From: JAFGRU01 sp016934985
Lineage (GTDB): Bacteria; Desulfobacterota; Desulfuromonadia; Desulfuromonadales; JAAYDE01
Assembly: GCA_963665045.2 (NCBI GenBank)
Contig: CAXXJQ010000003.1
Span: forward strand, 620,001-684,000
Direction of reading: 5' to 3'
Length of the DNA stretch: 64,000 nt
Shown: positions 18,201 through 26,239 of the stretch, piece by piece
Position numbering within the stretch: position 1 is the first letter of the stretch
Layout of the letters: the number at the start of each line of letters is the position of its first letter
Program-made: the position numbers and the translations under genes
The notes under the pieces: model-generated
What the model saw: the letters and a program-made list of their open reading frames with translations, nothing else
What the model was told of the DNA's origin: nothing
Databases searched by the model: none

Positions 18201-18660
18201 TTACTTGAACCAGCCCGAGAAGACAGCGGAAGCTATTCGCGACGGTTGGTACGCCACGGGCGATATTGGCTGTCTCGACGACAAAGGGTTTCTCAAAATT
18301 ACCGGCCGTCTTTCCCGCTTCAGTAAAATCGCCGGTGAGATGGTTCCCCATGGTGCAATTGAGGACATCCTGCAAAAAGAACTCGACTCGACGGAACCCC
18401 AGGTCGCAGTTACGGCGGTGCCCGACGAAAAGAAAGGCGAGCGCCTTGTGGTACTCCATGTGCTGTCCGCCGGGGGCGCGGAAAAACTGAAAGGGATTCT
18501 TGACACGGCCAATCTCCCCAATCTCTGGAAACCCGCGGCCGATGCCTATCTCGAGGTGGATGCCATCCCTGTACTTGGTACCGGCAAACTTGACCTTCGA
18601 ATCATTAAGAAAATAGCTGACGAGAAGCTCAACAGAAAAAATGTGAGAAAAGCATGCTGA
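15247..18660 (+). CDS. LplT-like transporter / PlsC acyltransferase / acyl-ACP synthetase three-domain fusion (Aas type)
   Basis: An 1137-residue protein starting at ATG 15247, preceded by GGGGAG; an in-frame GTG 54 bases upstream overlaps the previous stop. Residues about 1-400 are a twelve-TM major facilitator domain like LplT (LNATQFLGALNDNLFKL). Residues about 415-620 are a PlsC-type acyltransferase with NHVSWVDALLL (HX4D, H at about 440) and FAEGALTRNG. Residues about 640-1130 are an AMP-forming acyl ligase (FSSGSTSDPKG, YGATELSP, GWYATGDIG). Together they would import lysophospholipid, activate fatty acid and reacylate it, repairing membrane phospholipid. Confidence 0.92.
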   Translation: MNNQNIQTNRRSFLWLNATQFLGALNDNLFKLILIFFLIELQGPESAGEVAAFAGAVFVVPFLLFSPLAGVLADRLRKSRLIVMAKGLEVVVMAIGASALWLSSSFGLYLALFLMALQSTFFSPAKYGIVPELVGREELSKANGLIEAFTYLAIILGTTAATVVPLVTGGGYKLSGTICLGIAVLGLVFSFGIKEKHSIADSAGKTVPLQEFRQALRLVRQDRYLAMAVLGASLFMLIGAFVQLNLIPLGIQDFGLSQEQGGALFLLAALGIGAGSLVAGKMSGRNVELGVVPIGAALLFMASTVLSGASGHLVTASLAILLLGVGAGLFIVPLHSFIQFRAPEEHRGKVLSVMNFLGWFGVLGAALLTHVVNEVFALPAHAGFFGLGLFMLLVTTLALAILPDFFLRFVALVLMRLIYRVRVRGEENVPVEGGALLVANHVSWVDALLLLSTQQRRVRFLMERGIYNTFFVKHFFRLMGVIPISSRDGRKALVESLQTARRALDEGYLVCIFAEGALTRNGTLQEFRPGFEKIVKGSDHPIIPVHIGGIWGSIFSYKYGALLATLPKSLPGPVRIDFGSPFSPPSTSTEVRQAVMELSSRYFESRKEAGDSLGRRFVRSARRHWRRPAIADSSGKKLSFGQTLMAALMLKKPLAEKITGQKNVGVLLPTSVGAALANLALTLSGKVPVNLNYSASAESMASAVSQAGIETILSSRKFLDKLGRQDTKEAYVFLEDLTQELRFSEKVSLWLSARFLPTGWLLSDCLRDPDALATIIFSSGSTSDPKGVMLSHHNILSNIDAYNMVFSVDKQDHICGILPFFHSFGFSGTLWFPLLTGFSAVYHPNPLDTGRIVKTIHRNRSTFLMATPTFLSAYIRKAAPEDFASLRVVITGAEKLSSKLAGDFTDKFGVTPLEGYGATELSPVAAINLPDVESGGVRQVGSHPESVGRPLPGVAVRILDPETRESLQVNMDGLIEIRGPNVMLGYLNQPEKTAEAIRDGWYATGDIGCLDDKGFLKITGRLSRFSKIAGEMVPHGAIEDILQKELDSTEPQVAVTAVPDEKKGERLVVLHVLSAGGAEKLKGILDTANLPNLWKPAADAYLEVDAIPVLGTGKLDLRIIKKIADEKLNRKNVRKAC

Positions 18661-18735
18661 GATTATAAAAAACCATTGGTAAAGCAAAAAAGTAGTGAAA
18701 AATATTTTAAAATTTAAATTAAAGGGGTAAACAAA

Positions 18736-18756
18736 AAAATTGGTCCAGCCAATTTT
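18736..18756 (+). terminator. Weak hairpin after the acyltransferase fusion
   Basis: AAAATTGG at 18736-18743 and CCAATTTT at 18749-18756 form an eight-pair stem with a TCCAG loop. The stem is AT-rich and its T-run is built into the arm, so termination may be partial. Confidence 0.4.
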
Positions 18757-18795
18757 CTCCGTGCAATCAATGCCTGTTAGCGAGAGGAGGACAAA

Positions 18796-19260
18796 ATGGA
18801 AAAAATTCAAAAGATTCTGGTTGTCAGCCGCTCAACCTTGGAATGCAGGAAAGCTCTGCATTATGGGATTACCCTTGCCAAGCAATTTGACGCGGAGCTC
18901 TATGTCCTCCAGACTTTTTACAACGTTTTCGGGTTAAAAGGCTGGAATCTTCCTATCCACGGTCAAATGGTTCGCGAAGGTTTCGAAAAAATGCAGACGG
19001 ATACCAAAGTGGAGATTAGGCGGATGATTGAGCAGGCCAAAGAAAACGATCTGAAAGTTGAGGTGCTTCTTCGTGAGGGGAAATTCATCGATGAAGTGTC
19101 TAAAGTAGTCGAAGAGGAAAAAATTGATCTCATGGTGTTGGCTTCCCATTCGGCATGGCGGTTGGAACATTTTCTCTTTGGGCGTGACAACGAGGATGCT
19201 CTGCGGAAATTGCCATGTTCGGTGCTGTTTGTAAAAGATGATCCCGAGCCGCTTGAGTGA
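18796..19260 (+). CDS. Universal stress protein (UspA) family, non-ATP-binding type
   Basis: A 154-residue protein with the UspA alpha/beta fold: QKILVVSRSTLECRKALHYG at the start, IDLMVLASHS as the fourth strand and LPCSVLFVKD as the last. The glycine-rich ATP motif (G-x2-G-x9-G-S/T) is broken: the region reads ASHSAWRLEHFLFGRDNED, keeping only the last glycine. This suggests a UspA-like rather than UP12/ATP-binding form. The ribosome site GAGAGGAGGAC precedes ATG 18796. The specific stress role is unknown. Confidence 0.85.
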   Translation: MEKIQKILVVSRSTLECRKALHYGITLAKQFDAELYVLQTFYNVFGLKGWNLPIHGQMVREGFEKMQTDTKVEIRRMIEQAKENDLKVEVLLREGKFIDEVSKVVEEEKIDLMVLASHSAWRLEHFLFGRDNEDALRKLPCSVLFVKDDPEPLE

Positions 19261-19332
19261 TGGCATATAAGAAAGCTCCTCTGAACTGGTAAATTCCTGA
19301 GGTTCTGGTGTTTCCCAGGCGGGAATATAACG

Positions 19333-19362
19333 TTGACAGAATTGGCGGGGAGCCCTTATCAT
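19333..19362 (+). promoter_or_regulatory. Sigma-70-like promoter upstream of def
   Basis: TTGACA (19333-19338) and TATCAT (19357-19362) are 18 bases apart, about 70 bases before the def start. The -35 box is perfect and the -10 box has five of six matches. Confidence 0.5.
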
Positions 19363-19433
19363 CAATATTAAGGACCAGTTTATATAGGCCGGTTGTGATA
19401 CTGGCTGAAAATCACGAAACGTAGGAAGATACA

Positions 19434-19952
19434 ATGTCTATTTTGCCGATCAGAACTTATCCCGATCCGGTGCTTCGGGAGAATGTGGCACTGGAGAGGG
19501 AGATTGACCAAACCCTTATCGATTTAGCCCGGGATATGGCCGAAACCATGTATTCCGCCCCCGGCGTCGGGCTGGCAGCACCCCAGGTGGGGGAAAGCAG
19601 GCGCCTGATTGTCATTGATGTTTCGCCCAAGGACGGCCCCCGCAACCTCATTACGGCCGTAAATCCCGAGATTATTCTTCAGGACGGCGAATCCCACGAA
19701 GAGGAGGGGTGCCTTTCGGTTCCCGAATATTATTCCCGTGTTGAGCGCAGTGCCCGCATCAAGGTGAAGTATCTTGATCTTGAAGGCAAGGAAATCACCC
19801 TCGATGCAGGCGGCCTTTTGGCTATCTGTTTCCAGCATGAAATCGATCACCTTGACGGCATCCTTTTTGTCGATCATCTCTCCCCGCTGAAAAAGTCAAT
19901 GTTCCGCAAGAAGTACAAGAAAATTATGGCGCACGCCCAGGAGAAGATGTGA
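19434..19952 (+). CDS. def: Peptide deformylase
   Basis: A 172-residue protein with all three deformylase motifs: GVGLAAPQVG, EEGCLSVPEYY with the metal-binding cysteine, and QHEIDHLDG with the HExxH-type catalytic glutamate. It removes the formyl group from nascent protein N-termini in the cytoplasm. Length is normal. Its stop overlaps the fmt start, the classic def-fmt pairing that couples formylation and deformylation. Confidence 0.97.
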   Translation: MSILPIRTYPDPVLRENVALEREIDQTLIDLARDMAETMYSAPGVGLAAPQVGESRRLIVIDVSPKDGPRNLITAVNPEIILQDGESHEEEGCLSVPEYYSRVERSARIKVKYLDLEGKEITLDAGGLLAICFQHEIDHLDGILFVDHLSPLKKSMFRKKYKKIMAHAQEKM

Positions 19953-20893
19953 TTCAAGCGGGGGAGATTCGTACCGCCTTCATGGGAACACCTGAGTTTG
20001 CCCTTCCCACTCTTAAAGCATTGATTGCTTTGGGGCTCCCGGTCATTGCCGTTTATACCCAGCCTGATCGGCCCAAGGGAAGAGGGAAAGTTTTGTCCCC
20101 TCCGCCGGTCAAGAGCCTGGCTCAGGGACTCGAAATACCCGTTTTTCAGCCGGAAAAGCTGCGCCGGCCTGATGTTGTAGAGGAGTTGAAAGCCCTGGCG
20201 CCTGATCTGATAGTGGTTGTCGCCTACGGGCAGATCCTGCCCCAGAGCGTGCTCGATATTCCCCGTTTTGGCTGCATCAACGTTCATGCTTCCCTTCTTC
20301 CCCGCTACCGGGGTGCGGCACCCATCAACAAAGCGGTTATGGAGGGGGCAACGGAAACCGGCATCACTACAATGTTTATGAATGCGGGACTCGATACCGG
20401 CGATATGCTGATTAAGAAAAAGCTCGCCATCGGGTTTGAAGAAACTGCAGGTGAGCTTCATGACCGGCTGGCCGTTCTGGGCGGCGAGGCAATGGCCGAA
20501 ACTGTTCAATGCCTCTGCCGGGGTGAGTTGAAGCCCGAGCCTCAGGACGACAGCCTGAGTTCCTACGCGCCGATGTTGAAAAAAGAGGATGGCCGTATCG
20601 ATTGGTGCCGGCCGGCCGTCGAAGTGCACAACCAGGTTCGGGGGCTTGACCCCTGGCCCGGAGCGTTCTGTCGTTTGCATGGGGCACCCCTGAAAATATT
20701 CTGCACACTGCCTGAAAAGGGCGTGGGCGGGAAGCCCGGAAGGGTCGTTTACGCTGCTGCCGATGGCATTAAAATCGCCTGTGGCGAGGGGCTTCTTCTT
20801 GTTCGCGAGCTGCAATTGGCGGGGAAAAAACGTCTTTCCGCGGCAGAATTTCTGAAAGGCCATCCCCTTGCGGCGGACGGTTTTGTGGAGTGA
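19949..20893 (+). CDS. fmt: Methionyl-tRNA formyltransferase
   Basis: A 314-residue protein with start GTG 19949 inside the def stop region (ATGTGA), and CAGGAG as ribosome site. MGTPEFALPTL opens the formyl-transferase fold. The folate-site motif NVHASLLPRYRGAAP carries the catalytic Asn/His, and the partner Asp is in GLDTGDML. The C-terminal OB-like domain includes EVHNQVRGLDPWPGAF. It formylates initiator Met-tRNA using 10-formyl-tetrahydrofolate. Length is typical. Confidence 0.97.
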   Translation: MIQAGEIRTAFMGTPEFALPTLKALIALGLPVIAVYTQPDRPKGRGKVLSPPPVKSLAQGLEIPVFQPEKLRRPDVVEELKALAPDLIVVVAYGQILPQSVLDIPRFGCINVHASLLPRYRGAAPINKAVMEGATETGITTMFMNAGLDTGDMLIKKKLAIGFEETAGELHDRLAVLGGEAMAETVQCLCRGELKPEPQDDSLSSYAPMLKKEDGRIDWCRPAVEVHNQVRGLDPWPGAFCRLHGAPLKIFCTLPEKGVGGKPGRVVYAAADGIKIACGEGLLLVRELQLAGKKRLSAAEFLKGHPLAADGFVE

Positions 20894-20897
20894 GCAA

Positions 20898-21677
20898 GTG
20901 GCAAAAGGATCCACTGCAGGCGTGACCACAGAACAGAAAGATCATTTTCTCCTTTTCCTGCTCCTTGTCTTTCTCCTTGTGGTTCCCCTGGCGGCTTTCA
21001 TTTTCTGGTATTTCCCCAGTGTCGGGCTGGTCAATATTCACCCGGCCCTGCCCTGGATTGCCGGGGTTGTAATCGGCAGCATCGCCCTCTTTCTGGTTTT
21101 GGGGACGGGTCTGCTTTTTCTTACCCTGCTCTCCGGTCGTGACCTGTTTCTGTCCGATTGCATGCGCAGGGTGGTGATAAAATATTTTTTCCCTGCCATT
21201 CTTGGAGCCGGACGGCTTTTGCGCCTTAATACCGAGCGTCTCCAGCATTCTTTCATCTCCCTCAACAACCAGCTCGTTGAGGCGGCGGACATGAAGGTCC
21301 CTGCCGAAAAGATCCTCGTGCTTCTCCCACACTGCCTGCAGATGTCCGACTGCCCGGTCAAGATTACCGAGGATGTTCACAGATGCCGTCGCTGCGGCAA
21401 ATGTGATATTATGGAATTGCTCGGTCTTCACGACGAAAAGGGGGTTGACTTGGCCGTGGTGACGGGAGGGACACTGGCTCGCAAGATTTTGAAAGAAAAG
21501 CGGCCCGAGCTGATCATCGCTGTGGCCTGCGAGCGGGATCTTATTTCCGGGATCTGCGATGCCTGGCCCCTTCCGGTATTGGGCCTTTTGAATGAGCGCC
21601 CTCATGGACCCTGTTTCAATACGGGTGTACGAGTGGAGGCAGTTAAGGAGCTTCTGGAAAAACACATCCAGGTTTGA
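20898..21677 (+). CDS. DUF116 domain membrane protein
   Basis: A 259-residue protein, with GTG 20898 chosen because GGAG lies seven bases before it and the only upstream alternative (TTG 20868) is inside fmt. Two hydrophobic segments at about residues 15-40 and 50-75 anchor it. The cytoplasmic part carries a cysteine cluster (LPHCLQMSDCP, HRCRRCGKCDI, then AVACERD and TGVRVEAVKELL) that defines DUF116 and suggests metal or Fe-S binding. The family commonly lies beside def/fmt in Geobacter-like genomes. Its biochemical function is unknown. Confidence 0.85.
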   Translation: MAKGSTAGVTTEQKDHFLLFLLLVFLLVVPLAAFIFWYFPSVGLVNIHPALPWIAGVVIGSIALFLVLGTGLLFLTLLSGRDLFLSDCMRRVVIKYFFPAILGAGRLLRLNTERLQHSFISLNNQLVEAADMKVPAEKILVLLPHCLQMSDCPVKITEDVHRCRRCGKCDIMELLGLHDEKGVDLAVVTGGTLARKILKEKRPELIIAVACERDLISGICDAWPLPVLGLLNERPHGPCFNTGVRVEAVKELLEKHIQV

Positions 21678-21766
21678 AACCTTGAATCTCCAAACAAGAG
21701 TGATTATTGTGGCAGAGAATTAACAACAATGTTTGCAACAGAATTTGATTTAAGAGGTAGAAAAAG

Positions 21767-22597
21767 ATGAATACAGTAAGAACAGTATTGTTGATGACCT
21801 TGCTGACCGTTGTCCTGGTGGCAGCGGGTGGCATCTTCGGCGGCCAGACCGGTGCCCTTTTGGCTCTTGTTTTTGCCGGGGTTATGAACCTGGGCTCCTA
21901 TTGGTTCTCAGATAAGATCGTGATCAAGATGTACCGCGGGCGTGAAATCACCAGTGGTGTCCTCCACGAAGTTGTGAGTGAATTATGCCAGCGGAATAAT
22001 CTGACTATGCCCAAGGTTTACATCATTCCCCAGTCAACCCCCAATGCTTTTGCCACCGGGCGTAATCCCCAGCATGCGGTGGTGGCGGCAACCGAGGGCA
22101 TTCTTCAGATATTGAGCCGCGAGGAGCTCATGGGGGTCATGGCCCATGAAATGAGCCACGTGCGGCACCGTGACATCCTTATCGGCTCCGTTGCCGCTAC
22201 CATTGCCGGGGCGGTTACCTATCTCGCCCACATGGCCCAGTGGGCGGCCATTTTCGGTATTGGCGGCGATGACGACGACAATCCCGTAGCCCTCATCGCC
22301 ATGGCTATCCTGGCCCCCATTGCCGCTGTGCTGGTTCAGACGGCGGTTTCCCGTTCGCGTGAATATGAGGCCGACAAAGGCGGGGCCAAACTGTGCGGTA
22401 ATCCGCATTATCTGGCGAGCGCTTTGCAAAAACTTGAAATGGCTAATCGCCAGCGTCCCATGCCTAAAGCAAGTGAAGCGACGGCACACATGTTCATTGT
22501 CAATCCGTTGAGCGGGAAAGGGGTGACATCCCTTTTTTCGACCCATCCGCCAGTCGAAGAGAGGATCCGGCGGCTCGAAAGCATGACCGTAATCTGA
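21767..22597 (+). CDS. htpX: Membrane zinc metalloprotease HtpX (M48)
   Basis: A 276-residue protein with two N-terminal transmembrane helices, zinc motif MAHEMSHVRHRD (HExxH), a second pair of helices, and the third ligand region SREYEADKGGAKL. IIPQSTPNAFATGRNP is the family substrate-site strand. It degrades misfolded membrane proteins alongside FtsH. AAGAGGTAG precedes ATG 21767. A terminator follows directly. Confidence 0.95.
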   Translation: MNTVRTVLLMTLLTVVLVAAGGIFGGQTGALLALVFAGVMNLGSYWFSDKIVIKMYRGREITSGVLHEVVSELCQRNNLTMPKVYIIPQSTPNAFATGRNPQHAVVAATEGILQILSREELMGVMAHEMSHVRHRDILIGSVAATIAGAVTYLAHMAQWAAIFGIGGDDDDNPVALIAMAILAPIAAVLVQTAVSRSREYEADKGGAKLCGNPHYLASALQKLEMANRQRPMPKASEATAHMFIVNPLSGKGVTSLFSTHPPVEERIRRLESMTVI

Positions 22598-22610
22598 TTA
22601 GCACATGTCG

Positions 22611-22639
22611 ACAGGGGGGCGGTAGCCCCCCTGTTTTTT
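22611..22639 (+). terminator. Intrinsic terminator after htpX
   Basis: ACAGGGGGGC / GCCCCCCTGT with a GGTA loop forms a perfect ten-pair stem followed by TTTTTT. It separates htpX from rsmB. Confidence 0.93.
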
Positions 22640-22733
22640 ATTGGGACAAATTCGCTGTCAGTACGCTATGTTGAGGATGGCCTCGGCCAGGCCATTCAAC
22701 TGATTTAATAATAAATTCACCAAGAGAACTACC

Positions 22734-24101
22734 TTGAAATCTCATAACGATCCACGACTCCTCGCCTTTGATGTCCTTGCCCGGGTGGAGGAGGGGGCTT
22801 TTTCCGATCTTGCCCTGGATGCTGTTCTTGCCCGCCATGATGACATGGATTCCAGGGACCGGAGTCTGGTCACTGAACTGGTGTACGGGGTCCTCCGCTG
22901 CCGGGGCCATCTCGACTTTGTTTTGGCCAAGTTCTGTAAGAAGCGCCTCGAAAAAATTGAAACTCCGGTGCTGCGAATTCTTCGGCTGGGAGCCTATCAG
23001 CTCCTTCATCTGGATCGGGTGCCCCAGCGGGCGGCGGTCCATGAGAGCGTGGAGATGGCCCACCGCCTTAAACTGTCACGGACTTCGGGTTTTATCAACG
23101 GGGTATTGCGTGCCCTGGCCAGAAATAAAGACTCCCTTCCCTGGCCCGATCCTCACCTGCAGCCCTTGGAAAGTCTGGTCCACAACTGGTCCCTGCCACC
23201 CAGGCTGGCTGAGGCCTGGCAGGCTCAACTGGGGAATGATGAAGCCTTGGCCCTGGCCGAGGCCATGTCGGTCCAGGCTCCCTTCAGTTTGCGAATCAAT
23301 ACCCTTAAATTTACCCGTGAGAACGTTGCGGATTATCTGTTCTCCCTGGGGATTGAAACCAAACCAACCACCTTTGCGCCCGAAGGGTTGACTGTCCTTG
23401 GCAATAAAAAAATGGAACTGTTGGCTCCTGCCATGGCTGAAGGGCGTTTTCTGATCCAGGATGAGGCCAGCATGCTGATTTCCCATCTTCTGAGGCCGCG
23501 TAAGGGAGAGGCCGTACTTGATGCCTGTGCGGCTCCCGGAGGAAAAACAACCCATCTGGCTTCACTGAGTGGTAATGAGGCTCACATCCTGGCTCTGGAT
23601 CTCCATGAAAAGCGCCTTCGCCTGGTGGCCGAAGGCGCAAAAAAGTTGGCCTGCCTGGGGATTGAAACCCGGCCTTGGGATCTGACCCGATGCCCGGATT
23701 TTATTGAAAAGGGAAGCTTCGACAAAGTGCTCGTCGATGCGCCCTGCACTGGTCTTGGCGTGCTGCGCCGCAATCCCGAGATTCGCTGGCGGCGGATGCA
23801 AAGCGACATTGATGAGATGGCTCGGCTTCAGAGTCTTATTCTCGACAATGTGGCGCCGCTGGTGCGGCCGGGCGGGGTCCTTCTTTATTCCGTCTGTACT
23901 TTTTCGCCGGAGGAAACGGACGCTGTGGTGGATGGTTTTTTAAAGCGTCACCCCGAGTTTGCCCGTTGTGATCTGAGGTCTCTTTGTCCGCGGCAATGGG
24001 GCGCCCTTTTTGATCCTCAAGGTAACTTCAGAACCTTCCCGCATCGGCACAATGATATGGACGCTTTTTTCGCTGCCAGATTGACGCGCCGGGCTTGTTG
24101 A
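22734..24101 (+). CDS. rsmB: 16S rRNA (cytosine-967-C5)-methyltransferase RsmB
   Basis: A 455-residue protein with a TTG start (KSHNDPRLLAFDVLARVEEG). The N-terminal NusB-like RNA-binding domain (about 1-140) is followed by the methyltransferase: SAM site LDACAAPGGKTTHLA, motif IV DAPCTGLGVLRRNPEIRW and the catalytic cysteine motif YSVCTFSPEET. It modifies cytosine 967 of 16S rRNA. Length and domain order are standard. Confidence 0.95.
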   Translation: MKSHNDPRLLAFDVLARVEEGAFSDLALDAVLARHDDMDSRDRSLVTELVYGVLRCRGHLDFVLAKFCKKRLEKIETPVLRILRLGAYQLLHLDRVPQRAAVHESVEMAHRLKLSRTSGFINGVLRALARNKDSLPWPDPHLQPLESLVHNWSLPPRLAEAWQAQLGNDEALALAEAMSVQAPFSLRINTLKFTRENVADYLFSLGIETKPTTFAPEGLTVLGNKKMELLAPAMAEGRFLIQDEASMLISHLLRPRKGEAVLDACAAPGGKTTHLASLSGNEAHILALDLHEKRLRLVAEGAKKLACLGIETRPWDLTRCPDFIEKGSFDKVLVDAPCTGLGVLRRNPEIRWRRMQSDIDEMARLQSLILDNVAPLVRPGGVLLYSVCTFSPEETDAVVDGFLKRHPEFARCDLRSLCPRQWGALFDPQGNFRTFPHRHNDMDAFFAARLTRRAC

Positions 24102-24138
24102 AGGTCAATCGGTTTTTTTCTATAAAAATGAAAACCTT

Positions 24139-24723
24139 GTGAGTATTGTGCAAATGAAACTTGATGCCGGAAAAGTTCGGGACCTTCTTGCCGAGTTCCC
24201 TCTCCGGGAACTGGCGGCCGAAGGGCGCAGCCAGGCCGCTGTACTGGTTGCTTTTTTTGAAAAAAACGGTGAGGATCACCTGCTTTTCACCCGGCGCACG
24301 GAAAACCTCAATCACCATCGGGGAGAGATCTCCTTCCCCGGCGGAGAAATAGAGGCGGGCGATGCCGATCTGTGTACCACGGCCCTGCGGGAAGCGGAGG
24401 AGGAGATCGGCCTGCGTGCCGGGGATGTCCAGGTCCTGGGCCGCCTCGATGATTTCCAGACCCGGCGCGGTTTTCATGTTGCCCCTTTTATAGGCACTTT
24501 TGCTTACCCTTATGAGTTTTCCGTCAATGACGAGGAGGTCGCGGAAATCCTTGAAATCCCTCTGCGCGAACTGGCCAATCCTGATGTTTTTCGTTATGAG
24601 GATTGGAAGGTCGACGGCGAGACGCACCAGGTTTGTTTCTTTACCCTCGATTCCCTGGTAATCTGGGGTTTAACGGGGAATATCCTGAAACAGTTCCTGG
24701 ACTTGACGGTAGAGTTTTCGTAA
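24139..24723 (+). CDS. Nudix hydrolase, CoA pyrophosphatase type
   Basis: A 194-residue protein with GTG start 24139. The Nudix box spans GGEIEAGDADL through REAEEEIG (GX5EX7REUXEEXGU satisfied). The preceding LLFTRRTENLNHHRGEISFPGG is the extra signature of coenzyme A pyrophosphatases (YeaB/NudL-like), which split CoA or acyl-CoA into phosphopantetheine and 3',5'-ADP. The substrate is inferred from motif only. Confidence 0.88.
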   Translation: MSIVQMKLDAGKVRDLLAEFPLRELAAEGRSQAAVLVAFFEKNGEDHLLFTRRTENLNHHRGEISFPGGEIEAGDADLCTTALREAEEEIGLRAGDVQVLGRLDDFQTRRGFHVAPFIGTFAYPYEFSVNDEEVAEILEIPLRELANPDVFRYEDWKVDGETHQVCFFTLDSLVIWGLTGNILKQFLDLTVEFS

Positions 24724-24734
24724 TCAGTCAGCCC

Positions 24735-24790
24735 AATGGCCTCGTTCCGCCCATGGGAAGGGCAACTGTCTCCAGGATGGTGTCCCTTAT
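24735..24790 (+). repeat. Dispersed palindromic repeat, partial copy C
   Basis: AATGGCCTCGTTCCGCCCAT followed by GGGAAGGGCAACTGTCTCCA and GGATGG aligns with the left half of copy B (CCCATGGCAAGGGCATCTGG then CGCCAGGATGG). The right half is missing. It lies in the 244-base gap before the DUF3365 sensor gene. Confidence 0.65.
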
Positions 24791-24967
24791 TCAAGTCTTG
24801 CATGTCCCCCAAATAACTGTAAAATTAAATCTGTTTTATCTTATAGTTAAGGATCCGGCGGGACCAGGGAGCTATTCTGCTGCGGCAAAGGCAAATCGTT
24901 CTTATTTCCCCTTCTCTCGTAATAAACCCCTGTTTCGGCAGGCTCCTGGGAAAAGGTAATTCAGATC

Positions 24968-26212
24968 ATGGAATTTTTCCGAAAACTCAGCCTTCTCTCC
25001 AAAATGACCCTCGTCATCGCTTTGGTACTCTTTTCATTCTTTGCCCTGTCCAGCTACCTTGATTATCACCGGGAGCGTGAAAAGATGTTTCAGACCGCTG
25101 TCAGCAAGGCGCGCCTGCTGGCCGAGGGAGCCATTCGCACCCGGGAATACCTTTCGGACCAGTATCTTGTCGGGAATGTTGAAATGTCGGAAAAGCGCTT
25201 CGGCCTGATTCCGGTTGTAGTGTCCGGGCGTGTCGGTGAGCAGGTGGCCAGCAATCTCGGTTATCATTTGAAACAAGTCTCGGAGCGTTTTCGAAATCCT
25301 GGCAATGCTCCGGATACATTTGAAAAAACGACTCTCCGTAAATTTCATCAAGACTCCTCCCTTGAGGAATTTTTTACTTCATCGACTCTGAATGGAAAAC
25401 CTGTATTCCGTTATTTGCGAGCCTTTAAAGCGAAAAAGAGTTGTCTTCAGTGTCACGGGAGGCCGGAAGCGGCACCGGATTTCATCCGCAGCCGTTATCC
25501 TGTTGCAAAGGACCGGGCCTACAATTATGAGCTTGGAGAGGTCATTGGCGCTGCCTCCATCAGGATTTCCATGGAGGATTTAAAAGCGATTTTTTACCGA
25601 AATCTGTGGCGGGAGGAACTGCAGAGCTTCATTATTTTTTTGGCGCTCGTCACCTGCCTGACCCTTCTCGGACGACGGACGATTATCGTCCCTTTGCGGC
25701 ACTTGGTTGAAGCCATGAACAATATTATCAGCACAGGCAGTTTTCGCTACAAGCTGGTCACCCGGAAGAAGGATGAAATAGGCCGTTTAATCGCCACCTT
25801 CAACTCCATGGTTGATCATCTCCAGGAAAAATCCGAGCATCTGGCGGAATCGGAGCGCAGATTTCGGATTCTCACCGAGACGGCACGGGACGCTATTGTC
25901 TCTTTTCTCAGCAATGGCCAGATTATTCTTTTTAACAGCCGGGCCGAAGAGATTTTCGGTTACCGGAAAAAGGATGTTATCGGGTTCCCCATTGATCGCC
26001 TCATTCATGAGGAGAATGTTGAAATCCACCAAAAAGGCATGGAAAATTATCTGCGCGACAAAGCGGATACCGCCTTGTCGCAGCTCCACAAGATTGTCGG
26101 CAGGCGGCATGATGGCACCCCCGTTCCTTTGGAGTTTTCCCTTTCTATGGCTGAATCGGACGGTCATATTTTTTACACCGCCATTCTTCGTAAACTGACG
26201 GTCGAAGATTAA
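24968..26212 (+). CDS. DUF3365 haem-binding sensor with HAMP and PAS, no output domain
   Basis: A 414-residue membrane protein. TM1 is at about 10-30 and TM2 at about 219-238. The periplasmic DUF3365 domain between them contains a c-type haem site SCLQCHG (C-x2-CH near residue 160) and ends GEVIGAASIRISME, as in Tll0287-like haem sensors. A HAMP linker (about 240-292; PLRHLVEAMNNI) leads to a PAS domain (about 297-410; DAIVSFLSNGQIILFNSRAEEIFGY). The stop follows LRKLTVED with no kinase, GGDEF or methyl-accepting domain, so signalling must be through a partner or by PAS dimerisation. Confidence 0.88.
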   Translation: MEFFRKLSLLSKMTLVIALVLFSFFALSSYLDYHREREKMFQTAVSKARLLAEGAIRTREYLSDQYLVGNVEMSEKRFGLIPVVVSGRVGEQVASNLGYHLKQVSERFRNPGNAPDTFEKTTLRKFHQDSSLEEFFTSSTLNGKPVFRYLRAFKAKKSCLQCHGRPEAAPDFIRSRYPVAKDRAYNYELGEVIGAASIRISMEDLKAIFYRNLWREELQSFIIFLALVTCLTLLGRRTIIVPLRHLVEAMNNIISTGSFRYKLVTRKKDEIGRLIATFNSMVDHLQEKSEHLAESERRFRILTETARDAIVSFLSNGQIILFNSRAEEIFGYRKKDVIGFPIDRLIHEENVEIHQKGMENYLRDKADTALSQLHKIVGRRHDGTPVPLEFSLSMAESDGHIFYTAILRKLTVED

Positions 26213-26239
26213 TCCCTTTTCGTTCACAGTGATGTTGCT

